DNA of 64,000 nucleotides from Sulfurovum sp. (lineage in GTDB: Bacteria > Campylobacterota > Campylobacteria > Campylobacterales > Sulfurovaceae), in contig JALWTA010000004.1 in NCBI GenBank assembly GCA_027082955.1, positions 36,085 to 100,084 of the forward strand, in the 5' to 3' direction. Positions 53,058-63,957 of the stretch are shown in pieces. The position numbers and the translations under genes were made by a program. Numbering within the stretch: the first letter of the stretch is position 1; every line of letters begins with the position of its first letter. The notes beneath the pieces were generated by a model. That model was not told the origin of the DNA. It saw only the letters and a list, made by a program, of their open reading frames with translations, and did not search any database.

Positions 53058-54089
53058 CTACACGATCTCTATTTTTTCAACCACATCAAGCCCAAAGCCT
53101 GCCAAACCGACAAACTCTGTCTCTTTGTTGGTGGTCAGCAGGTTGATGTTCCTGATGCCAAGGTCTTTGAGTATCTGCGCCCCTACACCGAACTCTTTTG
53201 CCTGTTCAGCCGAGATGACCTTGCTGTCGAGAAAGATGAGTACTCCCCCGTTGGTTTTGAGATACTCTATGGCGTTGTTGAGCGCATTGAAGCGTTTGTC
53301 ATCAAGAATAAGGTCAATGTCACTGCCGATGTTGTGGAACTTGACGTTGGCGGTTTCATGGAGCTTGTAAAACTGTATGACGGTATGGCAGCGCCCAAGA
53401 TGGTCTTTGTAGGTATGTTTTTCGACCTTCATGCCCCGCAGTGTGCTCTCTTCACTCGAGACTCTCTCTACCAGCTGTTCATTGGCAAGACGGTACTCAA
53501 CAATGTCGGAGATGTAGACAATGGGCATGTTGTGTTTTTGCGCAAAGACCTCAAGGTCATCCGCACGCGCCATGGTGCCGTCCTCTTTGATGATCTCGCA
53601 GATCACCCCTACCGGTGCCAGTCCGGCAAGTTTGCACAGGTCAACCGAGCCTTCAGTATGTCCTGTACGCACCAGTGTCCCCCCGTCTTTGGCAATGAGC
53701 GGGAAGATGTGTCCCGGGCGCACAAAGTCTTTGGCGACACTGAGCGGGTTGGCAAGTTTGCGGATGCAGTCGTCACGTTCAGCCGCACTGATCCCTGTAC
53801 TTGCCGTAGCAGAGTCTATGGAGACGGTAAAGGCGGTCTCGTGGTTGGAGTCATTTTGGCTGACCATCGGCATAAGGTCAAGCTCTGCCGCCAACTCTTT
53901 GGTAATAGGCGTACAGATCAGCCCCCTCGCCTCTTTTGCCATGAAGTTGACCATGTCAGGTGTAGAGAATGTCGCAGCGTATACCAGATCACCCTCATTC
54001 TCCCTGTCCTCATCATCCATCATGATGACCATCTTCCCTCTCTTGATCTCATCAATGGCTTTTTCCACGCGTTGTATTGCATCTGACAT
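53058..54089 (-). CDS. ribB: 3,4-dihydroxy-2-butanone-4-phosphate synthase with degenerate GTP cyclohydrolase II domain
   Basis: 343 residues. The N-terminal RibB half is intact: MMDDEDRENEGDLVYAA, RPGHIFPLIAKDGG and RTGHTEGSVDL. The C-terminal half keeps the RibA outline (GAQILKDLGIRNINLLTTNK), but the zinc-binding HxEC...GDxxxxxRCDCG region is replaced by a stretch without cysteines around residues 240-280, and catalytic residues are missing. So only the RibB step (ribulose-5-phosphate to the four-carbon unit of riboflavin) is expected. The same decay is known in other Campylobacterota, which carry a separate ribA. Confidence 0.88.
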   Translation of the reverse strand: MSDAIQRVEKAIDEIKRGKMVIMMDDEDRENEGDLVYAATFSTPDMVNFMAKEARGLICTPITKELAAELDLMPMVSQNDSNHETAFTVSIDSATASTGISAAERDDCIRKLANPLSVAKDFVRPGHIFPLIAKDGGTLVRTGHTEGSVDLCKLAGLAPVGVICEIIKEDGTMARADDLEVFAQKHNMPIVYISDIVEYRLANEQLVERVSSEESTLRGMKVEKHTYKDHLGRCHTVIQFYKLHETANVKFHNIGSDIDLILDDKRFNALNNAIEYLKTNGGVLIFLDSKVISAEQAKEFGVGAQILKDLGIRNINLLTTNKETEFVGLAGFGLDVVEKIEIV

Positions 54090-54240
54090 CTTTACATCCT
54101 GTCTTTAATTTTCCAATATCACTACAAACATTTTAAGCAAATTACTCATAAATGCGGATTATAAAAAGTATTATAGCAGATGAGTGATAGCGTTTATATA
54201 AAAGTATCTACGAAAACCATTGCATGGTGTTGAGGAATAC

Positions 54241-54246
54241 TATAAT
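54241..54246 (+). promoter_or_regulatory. Orphan -10 box in the ribB-acnB gap
   Basis: A TATAAT faces right in the 252-base gap, but no gene follows on the plus strand; any transcript would run antisense into the 3' end of acnB. The rest of the gap is AT-rich, with the acnB terminator near its right end. Confidence 0.25.
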
Positions 54247-54288
54247 GCCATTATGGGCACCTTATGTGATTTGTGAAGGAGAAGAGGG

Positions 54289-54312
54289 AAAAACTCCTGC
54301 ATGCAACAGGAG
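54289..54312 (-). terminator. Intrinsic terminator of acnB
   Basis: On the minus strand CTCCTG and CAGGAG pair around seven bases and are followed by five T. It lies 30 bases after the acnB stop. Confidence 0.65.
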
Positions 54313-54341
54313 ATCTTCCATGGGGAAACGAGGAGAGTCTA

Positions 54342-56915
54342 TTACCCTACCATCGATTCAAGTGCCTCTTTTGAGACTTTGTTGAAGTTGAGGTATTTGT
54401 AGACGCTGTCTCTGTTCTCAGGTGTGATCTTCTTATTGACGATCTCAAGATACTCCTCTTTTGTCGGAATACGTCCAAGCAGTGCTGCAACCGCTGCAAC
54501 CTCTGCAGAACCCAGATAGACCTGTGCGCCTTTACCAAGACGGTTGTCAAAGTTTCTTGTAGAGGTAGAGAATACAGTTGCATTGTCTGCTACCCTTGCC
54601 TGGTTACCCATACAGAGTGAACATCCCGGAATTTCCGTACGTCCGCCTGCAGCACCGAAGATAGCAAAGTAGCCCTCTTCGATCAGCTCTTTCTCATCCA
54701 TTTTGGTCGGTGGTGCGATCCAGAGTTTGGATTTGACGCTTCCCTCGCCCTTGAGCACTTCTCCAAGTGCACGGAAGAGACCGATATTGGTCATACATGA
54801 ACCGACGAAAACTTCATCGATGTTTTTCGGTCGCTTCTCATCTGCAAGGATCTCAGAGAGTGTCGCTACATCATCCGGATCGTTCGGACATGCAAGGATC
54901 GGCTCAGTGATCTCATTAAGGTCGATCTCAATGACTGCAGCATACTCGGCATCCTCATCACGCTCAAGAAGTTCAGGGTTTTTCAGCCAAGCTCTCATCT
55001 TGTCTGCACGTCTTTGGAGTGTCTCTTTGTCCTCATACCCTTGCTCAATCAGCTCTTCGATCAGCACAATGTTTGACTCAAGGTACTCAATGATAGGCTC
55101 TTTGTCCAGCTTGACCGTACATGCCGCAGCAGAACGCTCAGCAGAGGCATCAGAGAGCTCAAATGCCTGCTCACACTTAAGATGCTCAAGCCCTTCGATC
55201 TCAAGGATACGCCCTGCAAAGATATTTTTCTTGCCTTTCTTCTCAACGGTTAGCAGACCATCTTTGATCGCCTGATAAGGAATGGCATTGACAAGGTCAC
55301 GAAGTGTGATACCAGGCTGCATCTCCCCTTTGAACTTAACAAGCACAGACTCCGGCATTGTCAGAGGCATCATCCCTGTAACCGCTGCAAACGCTACAAG
55401 CCCTGAACCTGCCGGGAAGCTGATACCAATAGGGAAACGGGTATGGGAGTCACCACCGGTTCCTACGGTATCAGGCAGACACATACGGTTTAGCCAGCTG
55501 TGAATGACACCGTCACCCGGTCTGAGGATAAACCCTTTTCTCTCTGTCCAGAACTTTGGCAGTGTGTGCTGCAGCTCGATATCTGCAGGCTTTGGATAGG
55601 CTGCCGTGTGACAGAATGACTGGAGTACGAAGTCTGCACCGAAGCTCAGTGCCGCAAGCTCTTTGATCTCATCTCTTGTCATTGGCCCTGTGGTATCCTG
55701 AGAACCGACAGTTGTACAGACCGGTTCACAATAAACTCCCGGTTTGACACCTTCCATACCACACGCACGACCTACCATTTTTTGTGCCAGTGTGTAGCCT
55801 TTGCCGTTATCTTCAGGCTGTGAAGGCTTCATGAAGATATCACCTGCATCCATACCAAGTGCTTCTCTCGCTTTTGCAGTCAGTCCCTTACCGATGATCA
55901 GAGGGATACGTCCACCCGCTCTCATCTCATCAGGAAGTGTATTTGGAGAGAGCTCAAATGTAGAGACAACCTCACCCTCTTTTTCGATCACACCTTCATA
56001 TGGTTTGATGGTGATCACATCACCAGTCTCAAGCTTGTCTACCGGTGCCTGGATAGGCAGACATCCTGAATCTTCCGCAGTGTTGAAGAAGATCGGCGCG
56101 ATGATAGAGCCGATGACCACACCGCCTGTTCTCTTGTTTGGAATACCCGGAATGTCATGACCCATGTGCCACTGTACCGAGTTGATCCCCGATTTTCTTG
56201 AAGAACCGGTACCAACGACATCACCGACATAGGCAAGCGGATGCCCTTTTTTGCGTAGCTCTTCCATCGTCTCAAGCGGTTTGTCCATTCTTGCCACAAG
56301 GAAAGACTGTGCATGCAGCGGGATATCTGCACGTGTAAAGGCTTCGGATGCAGGAGAGAGGTCATCTGTGTTGGTCTCACCCGGTACTTTGTAGACAGTA
56401 ACCGTGATCTCTTCTGCCAGAGGCTCTTTGTTGTAGAACCACTCTGCATTTGCCCATGATTCGATCACCTCTTTGGCATACGGGTTGCCCTCTTCCATCA
56501 TTTTTTTGACTGTTTCAAAGTCTGCATAGACAAGGATCGTATTTTTCAGCTCATCGGCTGCTGCCTGCGCGATCTCTTTGTCGTCACTCTTGAGTGCTTC
56601 AATCAGTGGACCAACATTGTATCCGCCCAGCATCATACCAAGGATTTTAACCGCATCAAGCGGTGTGATCACCGGTGATTTTGCGTTACCCTGTACGATA
56701 TCATTCAAAAATGCCGCTTTGACATAGGCAGCATCATCCACGCCCGCAGGTACATGGTTTTTGAGCAGATCCAACAGATAATCTGCATCTTCTATCTTGT
56801 CTGCTTTGAGCAGTTCAACAAGTTCTGCAACCTGCTTTGCATTCAAAGGCAGCGGGGGTACACCGAGTTTTGCACGTTCTTCGGTGTGTGCTTTATATTC
56901 TTCTACTAAGGCCAT
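54342..56915 (-). CDS. acnB: Aconitate hydratase B
   Basis: 857 residues, the AcnB length. The N-terminal HEAT-like domain ([20 protein letters not shown]) precedes the swivel domain ([19 protein letters not shown]) and the core. The [4Fe-4S] cysteines are in the SCMTNIG and [10 protein letters not shown] segments plus one in the core (CHTAAYPK region). It isomerises citrate and isocitrate in the TCA or reverse TCA cycle. AGGAGACCACT precedes the ATG. A good terminator follows. Confidence 0.96.
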   Translation of the reverse strand: MALVEEYKAHTEERAKLGVPPLPLNAKQVAELVELLKADKIEDADYLLDLLKNHVPAGVDDAAYVKAAFLNDIVQGNAKSPVITPLDAVKILGMMLGGYNVGPLIEALKSDDKEIAQAAADELKNTILVYADFETVKKMMEEGNPYAKEVIESWANAEWFYNKEPLAEEITVTVYKVPGETNTDDLSPASEAFTRADIPLHAQSFLVARMDKPLETMEELRKKGHPLAYVGDVVGTGSSRKSGINSVQWHMGHDIPGIPNKRTGGVVIGSIIAPIFFNTAEDSGCLPIQAPVDKLETGDVITIKPYEGVIEKEGEVVSTFELSPNTLPDEMRAGGRIPLIIGKGLTAKAREALGMDAGDIFMKPSQPEDNGKGYTLAQKMVGRACGMEGVKPGVYCEPVCTTVGSQDTTGPMTRDEIKELAALSFGADFVLQSFCHTAAYPKPADIELQHTLPKFWTERKGFILRPGDGVIHSWLNRMCLPDTVGTGGDSHTRFPIGISFPAGSGLVAFAAVTGMMPLTMPESVLVKFKGEMQPGITLRDLVNAIPYQAIKDGLLTVEKKGKKNIFAGRILEIEGLEHLKCEQAFELSDASAERSAAACTVKLDKEPIIEYLESNIVLIEELIEQGYEDKETLQRRADKMRAWLKNPELLERDEDAEYAAVIEIDLNEITEPILACPNDPDDVATLSEILADEKRPKNIDEVFVGSCMTNIGLFRALGEVLKGEGSVKSKLWIAPPTKMDEKELIEEGYFAIFGAAGGRTEIPGCSLCMGNQARVADNATVFSTSTRNFDNRLGKGAQVYLGSAEVAAVAALLGRIPTKEEYLEIVNKKITPENRDSVYKYLNFNKVSKEALESMVG

Positions 56916-57078
56916 AGTGGTCTCCTGTTTATAGTTATTTGTAGGTAAATACTACCCAAATAGGGTTAAATCTTATTTGAATGATAAGAGGAAGAAAAAC
57001 AGATAGAATATCTGTATCAGATAGTTACAGAAAAAGCGGGATTTTTGTAGAAAGTGTTACCAAACAAAGCAGAAAGAA

Positions 57079-59358
57079 TCAGGCGATGATCTCTCTGTTT
57101 CCTTTGGCATTGGGTGCAGACAATACACCTGTAGCCTCAAGCTGTTCAATGATATTTGCCGAACGGTTGTACCCAATCTGCAGTTTTCTTTGAAGGTAGG
57201 AGATAGAGGTCTTTTTGTCGGAAAGTACCACTGCTTTTGCTTCTTCATAAAGCGGATCCAGTTCCACTTCACTCTCTCCCCCTTTGTTGGAGACACCACC
57301 CCCTTCGATAAGATAGCTCTCATCATACTCCGGCACACGCTGTGCCTTGATATACTCAACGATCTCTTCTATCTCCTCTTCGGTCGCCCATGGTGCATGG
57401 ATACGTACCAGTCCGGTCGTACCCGGAGGAGTAAAGAGACCGTCTCCGCGTCCAAGCAGGCTGTCTGCACCTGTAGAATCCAAAATGACTTTGGAGTCGA
57501 TCTTCTGACCGACACGGTAGCTCAAACGTGATGGCAGGTTTGCCTTGATGATACCGGTAACGACATCGACACTCGGTCTTTGGGTAGCTACAATGAGATG
57601 AATACCACAGGCTCTTGACTTCTGTGCCAGACGGGCAATGGAAGTCTCCACCTCCTTACCGCCGTTCATCATCAAGTCGGCAAGCTCGTCAATGATGACA
57701 ACAATAAACGGCATCGGTTCGGCAGAGCCGTCACGTTTGACCTTCTCGTTGTAGTTGTCGATGTTCTTGGTACGTTTGTCTGCCATCAAGCGATAACGCC
57801 GCTCCATCTCTGCTACCATGTTTGCCAGTGCAGCAATCGCTTTTTTAGGTTCGGTAATAACCGGTGTAATCAGATGCGGAATGTCATCGTAAATAGAGAA
57901 CTCCAGCATCTTGGGGTCGATCATCATCAGTTTGAGATGATCGGGATCGTTCTTATAAAGCAATGAAAGGATCATCGCATTGATCCCGACCGATTTCCCC
58001 GATCCTGTTGTTCCGGCAATGAGTAGATGCGGCAGCTTTTTAATATCGGTAATAAACGGCTTGCCTACAATATCTTTGCCCAGTGCAATGGTCAGCGGCG
58101 ATTTGGAGTTTTGGAACAGGTCACTTTCTAAAATCTCACGCAGGTAGATGATATCACTCTGCTCATTGGGAATCTCGATACCGACAACATCTCGCCCGGG
58201 AATGGGTGCCTGAATACGGATGGTCTCTGCACTGAGTGCCATGGCAAGGTCATCCTGAAGTCCAAGGATTTTGGAGACTTTGACATTGGGGGCAGGTTTG
58301 AACTCAAAGGTCGTAACCAGCGGACCGCTGTAGGTTCGCACCACATCCCCGTTGATATTGAAGAGTTTGAGTTTTTCAATCAGGTTGCCCGATTTGCGGT
58401 CTATCTCCGCTTCATTGACACGCTTTTTCTGCTTAGGTGCTTTTTGCAGAAAATCGAGTTTGGGCAACTTGAAATTTTTGGGTTTCTCGGTTTTACCCTT
58501 CTCAAGCGTCTCCATGAGGCGAGAATTCTCTTCCAGCTCTTTGACGATCTGCACACCGGAGGCTGACATAACTGAGGTATCGTCATCTTCAACTTCTTTG
58601 CTTACCTCATTCTCTTGTTTCGGTCTCTTTTGAGGCAGAGGCTCTGACAGCTCCACATTCTTGACTTTGTGGGTTGCCGGTGTTTCCTCATTCTTCGCAA
58701 CACGTTTAGCTCTTGGTTTGGGTGCCGGCTTTGCTCTTTTTGGTTCAACCACCTCTTGTATCTCCGGCATCATTTCATCTTCTAGTCTCGGCGAAGCGAA
58801 CGGATTGGTCGTAAGCAATTTACCAAGACGTGATAGGAAACGTTTTATCCTGCTATAAGACTGCTTTTCTGACGATCTTTCAACCTTGTTCCGTTTTAGT
58901 GATATGATATTTTTCTTAGGGAGAAGTGAACGCCAGTCAAACGATTCATCGACAATAAACACTAACGCCAAAGCCATGATCATCAACCAGAAAAGCCACA
59001 AACCTGCTTTGCCGATATAGGGCTTGAGGAAAGAAACGATCTGCATACCGATAAAACCTGCATTATGAGGATCAATAATCAGTGCTTCAAAGAGAACTGC
59101 TCCGATAAAAAGAAGTATCCACCCCAGATAGAAATCGATATCTTTTCGGACAGATGCATCGCTATAGAGCTTGTACAGCGGGTAGAAAAGCAGCAAAATG
59201 TTGACGTAGGCAAAATATCCGAACAGATAGATATTGGTATCGCCTACCAGTTTGCCAATATTGCCTGCCAGTGCCGTGTCTCTGAAAAATGTCGAAAATG
59301 CACCGTATATAAAGATAATAGCTGTCACAATCAGTGTAGTCTTCACGTCTTCTTCCAC
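57079..59358 (-). CDS. ftsK: DNA translocase FtsK
   Basis: 759 residues. Four N-terminal membrane helices (8-155) anchor it at the division septum. A charged, proline- and lysine-rich linker (about 175-330) leads to the motor: Walker A GTTGSGKSVGIN, Walker B VVIIDELADLM, and ATQRPSVDVVTGIIKAN. The C-terminal gamma winged helix (TSISYLQRKLQIGYNRSANI) reads KOPS-type sequences. It pumps DNA during chromosome dimer resolution. The start is GTG at 59358, without a clear ribosome site; a GTG four codons later is possible. Confidence 0.93.
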   Translation of the reverse strand: MEEDVKTTLIVTAIIFIYGAFSTFFRDTALAGNIGKLVGDTNIYLFGYFAYVNILLLFYPLYKLYSDASVRKDIDFYLGWILLFIGAVLFEALIIDPHNAGFIGMQIVSFLKPYIGKAGLWLFWLMIMALALVFIVDESFDWRSLLPKKNIISLKRNKVERSSEKQSYSRIKRFLSRLGKLLTTNPFASPRLEDEMMPEIQEVVEPKRAKPAPKPRAKRVAKNEETPATHKVKNVELSEPLPQKRPKQENEVSKEVEDDDTSVMSASGVQIVKELEENSRLMETLEKGKTEKPKNFKLPKLDFLQKAPKQKKRVNEAEIDRKSGNLIEKLKLFNINGDVVRTYSGPLVTTFEFKPAPNVKVSKILGLQDDLAMALSAETIRIQAPIPGRDVVGIEIPNEQSDIIYLREILESDLFQNSKSPLTIALGKDIVGKPFITDIKKLPHLLIAGTTGSGKSVGINAMILSLLYKNDPDHLKLMMIDPKMLEFSIYDDIPHLITPVITEPKKAIAALANMVAEMERRYRLMADKRTKNIDNYNEKVKRDGSAEPMPFIVVIIDELADLMMNGGKEVETSIARLAQKSRACGIHLIVATQRPSVDVVTGIIKANLPSRLSYRVGQKIDSKVILDSTGADSLLGRGDGLFTPPGTTGLVRIHAPWATEEEIEEIVEYIKAQRVPEYDESYLIEGGGVSNKGGESEVELDPLYEEAKAVVLSDKKTSISYLQRKLQIGYNRSANIIEQLEATGVLSAPNAKGNREIIA

Positions 59359-59382
59359 CAGTTCATATTAATTAATGAAGAC

Positions 59383-59388
59383 ATTATA
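59383..59388 (-). promoter_or_regulatory. -10 box of ftsK
   Basis: TATAAT on the minus strand; predicted start near 59376, about 18 bases before the GTG. Confidence 0.45.
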
Positions 59389-59526
59389 ACAAATAAAGTT
59401 TAGTCACCTATAAAAAGAGGACAATTTGACACGTTTTCTGCTTATGAATTGCAGTTTACATGCATTTATAAAGTAGCTTTAAGCTCGTAACGAGTAGAAT
59501 TCGGGCTACGTTCACTAAGCGTATAT

Positions 59527-59612
59527 GCCTCGGTGGTGGAACTGGTAGACACGTCAGACTCAAAATCTGATGGGCTTTGCCCGTGTCGGTTCGAGTCCGA
59601 CCCGAGGTACCA
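59527..59612 (+). tRNA. tRNA-Leu (CAA)
   Basis: 86 bases. Acceptor GCCTCGG pairs with CCGAGGT (first pair G-U), followed by A and an encoded CCA. The anticodon stem TCAGA/TCTGA holds loop CTCAAAA, anticodon CAA. A long variable arm typical of leucine tRNA and a TTCGAGT T-loop are present. Confidence 0.95.
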
Positions 59613-59662
59613 CTCCTCTTTTTTCAATCCTTATCATAAATACCAATATATTTGTATATGAG

Positions 59663-61443
59663 CTATAAAGTGCATGTTCTGTTCCTTCCCTCTCTTTTTG
59701 CACGGTACATGGCATCATCGGCACGTTTAATGACTGCTTCTATCGTACTATCCTTTTCATAATCAGCTTCCGAAACACCGACACTTACCGTAAAGTGAAC
59801 ACTCTCTCCCATGCTGCTTGTTACGGGCTTAGCTTCTATAGTCTGTCTGATTCTCTGCGCCAGTTCCGCAGCACCTTCAATGGCAGTTTTTGGCAATAAC
59901 AAGATAAACTCTTCCCCACCGTACCGACAGGCGATATCACTCTCTCTTTTGATCGACCTGACAATTTCTGCAAACGACTCGATAACCTTGTCGCCTGTCT
60001 GGTGACCATAAGTGTCATTAATCTTCTTAAATCTGTCAATATCAAGCATCATCACACTAAGTGGTTCATCATTGCGTTTTGCAAGACTGAACATCTGTGG
60101 TGAAACCTCCGAAAAATATCTACGGTTAAACAGCTTTGTCAACGGATCGGTGATTGCCATCTTTTCCAAAGCGGCAGTCTCTTCTCTTTGACTTTTTGAT
60201 CAAGTGTATTGATCTGCTCTTCAAGCCTGTCAACCATTGTATTGAAGTTCCGTGCCAGTTCTCCTATCTCATCCGATGTATCTACCGTTGCACGCATATG
60301 ATAATTTCCCTCTGCAATCACGGAGGCTGTCCGTGCCAGTTTTTCTATGGGTCTGAGCAGATAACGCAGCAGCATGACACTCAGCAGCAGTGTCAACAGC
60401 AATACACCAATACCCAAATAGAGAAGCTGGTCGTGAATCGATCTTGAAACAGACTCAAAATCCTCTACATAGGCAGAGGAGACAACATAGAGATCCATAG
60501 AAGGCACATAGCGAATCCACGATATTTTATCATAGATATAGTGCCCTTTGTCAGAAGGTTTGTCCCATTTGTAACGCAGCACACCACTACCATGTGCCGC
60601 TTTGACAAGGTCATCATAAATATAGGTACCCTTCCCTGGATTGAGAAGTTTTTTGAAATTCTTGCCGTCAATATTGCTGTTGGGATGGATGATCATCTTG
60701 TGACTGTCAAAAATATAGATATATCCGGTCTTGCCAATCTTGGTTTTGCGCATGATCTGCCGCAGGGTATGGAAAAGTGCTTTGCGGCGCTTTTCAACCT
60801 CCTGTTTGATATCGTCCAGGTAGACCCCTGTCGTAATGACAAACTGCCACTGCGGAAAATCTTTGCTGTAAGAGAGTTTCTCCACAGGTGTACTGTCTTT
60901 TCCCGGTCTTTTCCACCAATAGTGGGTAAACCCTTCACCTTTTTCTCTTGCAACTTTCAATAGCCTCGGTACAATGGGTTCACCTTTGATATCAACAATA
61001 TGACGCATGTCACTTCCTTTGGCAATGTAAGGATGAGCCAGCATAGTACAATTGTAGTCAAATGCAAAAAAATAGTTGTCGTGGTCATAGCGTATTTTTC
61101 CTATCAAATCCAGAAAGGTGTTTCTGCAGCGCTTTGATGCATTGGGATCATGGTGCGCATTTGCATACACACTCTCAAGCATGGAAGTCACAACCGAAGT
61201 CATATCAACAAGCTCTCTTTTGTGCCATGCCAGAGCCTGATTTTTAAAGTACGCAAGATCTTTTCCCGCACTCTCTGTCAGTCTCACCACTTTGTCAAGC
61301 ACAAGCTTTGCATTCTTCTCCTCAAGACCTTTTATCGTCTCATCTATCTTTGGTACAGCAAAAAATATGCTTACGGATGTATAGATCAGAAGAACCACAC
61401 CTATAAGCCCAAGAAATTTTCTTAGAATGATGGATCGCAGCAT
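59663..61443 (-). pseudogene. dCache-HAMP-GGDEF diguanylate cyclase, split by a frameshift
   Basis: Two reading frames make one gene. The first part (61443 to about 60180) has a membrane helix, a double Cache sensor (NYFFAFDYNCTMLAHP and GKTGYIYIFDSHKMIIHP), a second helix and a HAMP domain ending LDQKVKEK. The second frame continues TAALEKMAITDPLTKLFNRR and carries an intact GGDEF domain (RYGGEEF) with an RxxD inhibitory site (RESD) five residues before it. One missing base in a TCTCTTCTCTTT-like run near 60178-60190 breaks the frame. Repaired, it would be a periplasm-sensing diguanylate cyclase of about 590 residues. Sequencing error cannot be excluded. Confidence 0.8.
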
Positions 61444-61539
61444 ATATCCTCCTCTATATTATTAATTATAACACTTTTTAGCGGTTTGAGAGTAAAAAAG
61501 GCAGTAAAAAAAATATGGGATAGTTTCAGATATTAGTGC

Positions 61540-61545
61540 TATAAT
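61540..61545 (+). promoter_or_regulatory. -10 box of tRNA-Gly
   Basis: TATAAT, 50 bases before the tRNA; no clear -35. Confidence 0.5.
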
Positions 61546-61595
61546 TACACCTCTCAAATAGAGATACAGCCTTCATCGAAAGATGAAAACTCCTT

Positions 61596-61672
61596 GCGGG
61601 AGTAGCTCAGTTGGCTAGAGCGTCAGCCTTCCAAGCTGAGGGTCGCGGGTTCGAGTCCCGTCTCCCGCTCCA
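61596..61672 (+). tRNA. tRNA-Gly (TCC)
   Basis: 77 bases. Acceptor GCGGGAG/CTCCCGC, then T and an encoded CCA. The anticodon stem TCAGC/GCTGA holds loop CTTCCAA, anticodon TCC. D-arm (AGCTCAGTTGGCTAGAGC) and T-arm (GGGTTCGAGTCCC) are standard. Confidence 0.96.
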
Positions 61673-61713
61673 CCTCTTTTTTCAAATTCTTTTCAAAACT
61701 TGATCCAAATCAC

Positions 61714-61742
61714 TTGACCGTTAACCCAATTTATGCTATAAA
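61714..61742 (+). promoter_or_regulatory. Promoter of the suf operon
   Basis: TTGACC (61714-61719), exact 17-base spacer, TATAAA (61737-61742), 33 bases before the sufB ATG. No clear IscR-type site was seen. Confidence 0.6.
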
Positions 61743-61774
61743 TAATACAAAATAACTCCGAATTAGGAAAACCT

Positions 61775-63208
61775 ATGGCACAAGAAGAGATCAACAAAGC
61801 CGTTTCGGGTGAGTATGCGCTCGGTTTCGAGATAGATATTGAAACCGATGTGGTACCGCCCGGACTCAACGAAGATACGATACGATTCATTTCAAAGAAA
61901 AAAGATGAGCCCGAGTGGATGCTTGAGCTGCGTCTTAAAGCATTTGAGAAGTGGAAAAAGATGGAAGAGCCGCACTGGGGGCATCTGGAGTATGAGTCCA
62001 TAGACTACCAGTCCATCTCCTACTTCGCCTCACCCAAAAAAGGACCAGAAAGCCTTGACGAGGTAGACCCCAAGATTTTGGAGGCGTACAAAAAGCTCGG
62101 TATTCCGCTGGAAGAGCAGAAACAGCTTGCCGGTGTTGCCGTCGATGCGGTCGTAGACTCCGTTTCGGTCAAGACCACCTACACTGAAGAGCTCAACAAA
62201 CACGGCATCATCTTCTGCTCCATCTCCGAAGCGATCAAAGACTATCCGGAGCTTATAAAGAAGTATATGTTCAGCGTCGTACCCATGACCGACAACTTCT
62301 ACGCAGCGCTCAACTCCGCTGTCTTTACCGACGGAACGTTCGTTTACATTCCAAAAGGGGTACGCTGCCCGATGGAGCTTAGCACCTATTTTCGTATCAA
62401 CGCACTCAATACAGGACAGTTCGAGCGTACGCTCATCGTTGCCGATGAGGGCAGCTACGTCAGCTATAACGAAGGGTGTTCCGCTCCGACACGTGACGAG
62501 AACCAGCTTCACGCTGCGGTTGTCGAACTGGTTGCCATGAAAGATGCGGAGATCAAATACTCCACCATCCAAAACTGGTACCCAGGTGATGAGAACGGTA
62601 AGGGAGGTATCTACAACTTCGTTACCAAACGCGGTATCTGTGCGGGGGATAACTCCAAGATCAGCTGGACACAGGTGGAGACCGGTTCGGCGATCACATG
62701 GAAGTACCCAAGCTGTATTCTCAAGGGTGACAACTCCGTAGGCGAGTTCTACTCAGTTGCTGTTACGACACTGGCACAGCAGGCAGACACCGGAACAAAG
62801 ATGATCCACCTTGGCAAGAACACAAGCTCGACCATCATCTCCAAGGGTATCTCTGCGATGAAGGGGCAGAACACCTACCGCGGTCTGGTCAAGATCGGTG
62901 CCAATGCACACGGAGCAAGAAACTACTCCGAGTGTGACTCACTGCTCATCGGCGACCAATGCGGGGCACACACCTTCCCTTACCTTGAGAGCAAGGACAT
63001 TCACGGACAGGTCGAACACGAAGCGACCACAAGCAAGATCAGCGACGAGCAGCTCTTTTACCTCAGACAAAGAGGCATCGATGAAGAGAGCGCGGTGAGC
63101 ATGATTGTACACGGCTTCTGTAAAGAGGTCTTTTCACAACTCCCTATGGAGTACGCCGTTGAGGCAAAAGCACTATTGGAACTAACACTGGAAGGAAGCG
63201 TAGGATGA
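61775..63208 (+). CDS. sufB: Fe-S cluster assembly protein SufB
   Basis: 477 residues, the normal SufB length. Conserved segments: [57 protein letters not shown], and the C-terminal core [20 protein letters not shown] with the cysteine used for cluster building. It is the scaffold of the SufBC2D complex. AGGAAAACCT precedes the ATG. Its stop overlaps the sufC start by four bases. Confidence 0.95.
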   Translation: MAQEEINKAVSGEYALGFEIDIETDVVPPGLNEDTIRFISKKKDEPEWMLELRLKAFEKWKKMEEPHWGHLEYESIDYQSISYFASPKKGPESLDEVDPKILEAYKKLGIPLEEQKQLAGVAVDAVVDSVSVKTTYTEELNKHGIIFCSISEAIKDYPELIKKYMFSVVPMTDNFYAALNSAVFTDGTFVYIPKGVRCPMELSTYFRINALNTGQFERTLIVADEGSYVSYNEGCSAPTRDENQLHAAVVELVAMKDAEIKYSTIQNWYPGDENGKGGIYNFVTKRGICAGDNSKISWTQVETGSAITWKYPSCILKGDNSVGEFYSVAVTTLAQQADTGTKMIHLGKNTSSTIISKGISAMKGQNTYRGLVKIGANAHGARNYSECDSLLIGDQCGAHTFPYLESKDIHGQVEHEATTSKISDEQLFYLRQRGIDEESAVSMIVHGFCKEVFSQLPMEYAVEAKALLELTLEGSVG

Positions 63209-63957
63209 AAATACTGGAAATTAAAGACGTACATGCAAAAATCGGAGAGAAGGAGATTCTCAAGGGGCTCAATCTGGAGCTTGAACCGGGTAAGGTACAC
63301 GCCATCATGGGACCAAACGGGGCGGGTAAATCAACCCTCAGCAAGACCATTGTGGGTCACTACGACGTGGAGGTGACCGAAGGGGACATTCTCTACAAAG
63401 GCAAGAGCATTCTTGAGATGGAGCCTGAAGAGAGAGCGCTTGAGGGAATCTTCCTCAGCTTTCAGCACCCTGTGGAGATCCCGGGTGTCAACAACGCCTA
63501 CTTCTTAAGAACCGCACTCAATGCCAAGCGCAAGCACGAAGGCAAAGAGGAGCTCAACGCCGCAGAGTTCCTGCGCGAGATGAAGAAGTACCTCGAGATG
63601 CTCGGTATGAAGGCCGATATGATCAGCCGTTCACTCAACGAAGGCTTCTCTGGCGGAGAGAAGAAGCGTAACGAGATTCTGCAGATGCTGATGCTGCAGC
63701 CTGAAGTGATCATCCTTGACGAGATCGACTCCGGACTTGACATCGATGCGCTGCGCGCGGTCAGCGAGGGGATCAACATGATGAAAGACGGCAAGCGCAG
63801 CTTCCTCGTGATCACCCACTACAGCCGTATCCTTGACTACATCAAGCCTGATTACATCCATGTACTCAAAGACGGGCGCATCATCAAAACTGCCGGCCCT
63901 GAGCTGGTTGCACAGCTTGAAGAGGAAGGGTACGAGAGCATCGAGGAAGAGGCATGA
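63205..63957 (+). CDS. sufC: Fe-S cluster assembly ATPase SufC
   Basis: 250 residues, an ABC-type ATPase without membrane partner. Walker [13 protein letters not shown], the signature [15 protein letters not shown], Walker [13 protein letters not shown] and the switch histidine in [12 protein letters not shown]. It drives conformational change of the SufB-SufD heterodimer. Overlaps by four bases with both neighbours, so the three are translationally coupled. Confidence 0.96.
   Translation: MKILEIKDVHAKIGEKEILKGLNLELEPGKVHAIMGPNGAGKSTLSKTIVGHYDVEVTEGDILYKGKSILEMEPEERALEGIFLSFQHPVEIPGVNNAYFLRTALNAKRKHEGKEELNAAEFLREMKKYLEMLGMKADMISRSLNEGFSGGEKKRNEILQMLMLQPEVIILDEIDSGLDIDALRAVSEGINMMKDGKRSFLVITHYSRILDYIKPDYIHVLKDGRIIKTAGPELVAQLEEEGYESIEEEA

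Noticed and set aside
54241..54300. Small RNA or peptide from the orphan TATAAT
   Set aside because: No terminator on the plus strand, and the only open frame is about seven codons.
59440..59526. Structured sequence before tRNA-Leu (CTCG-TAA-CGAG and GTAGC...GCTAC) as a small RNA or tRNA remnant
   Set aside because: The stems are short and no tRNA-like loops or terminator were found; it is probably only the tRNA leader.
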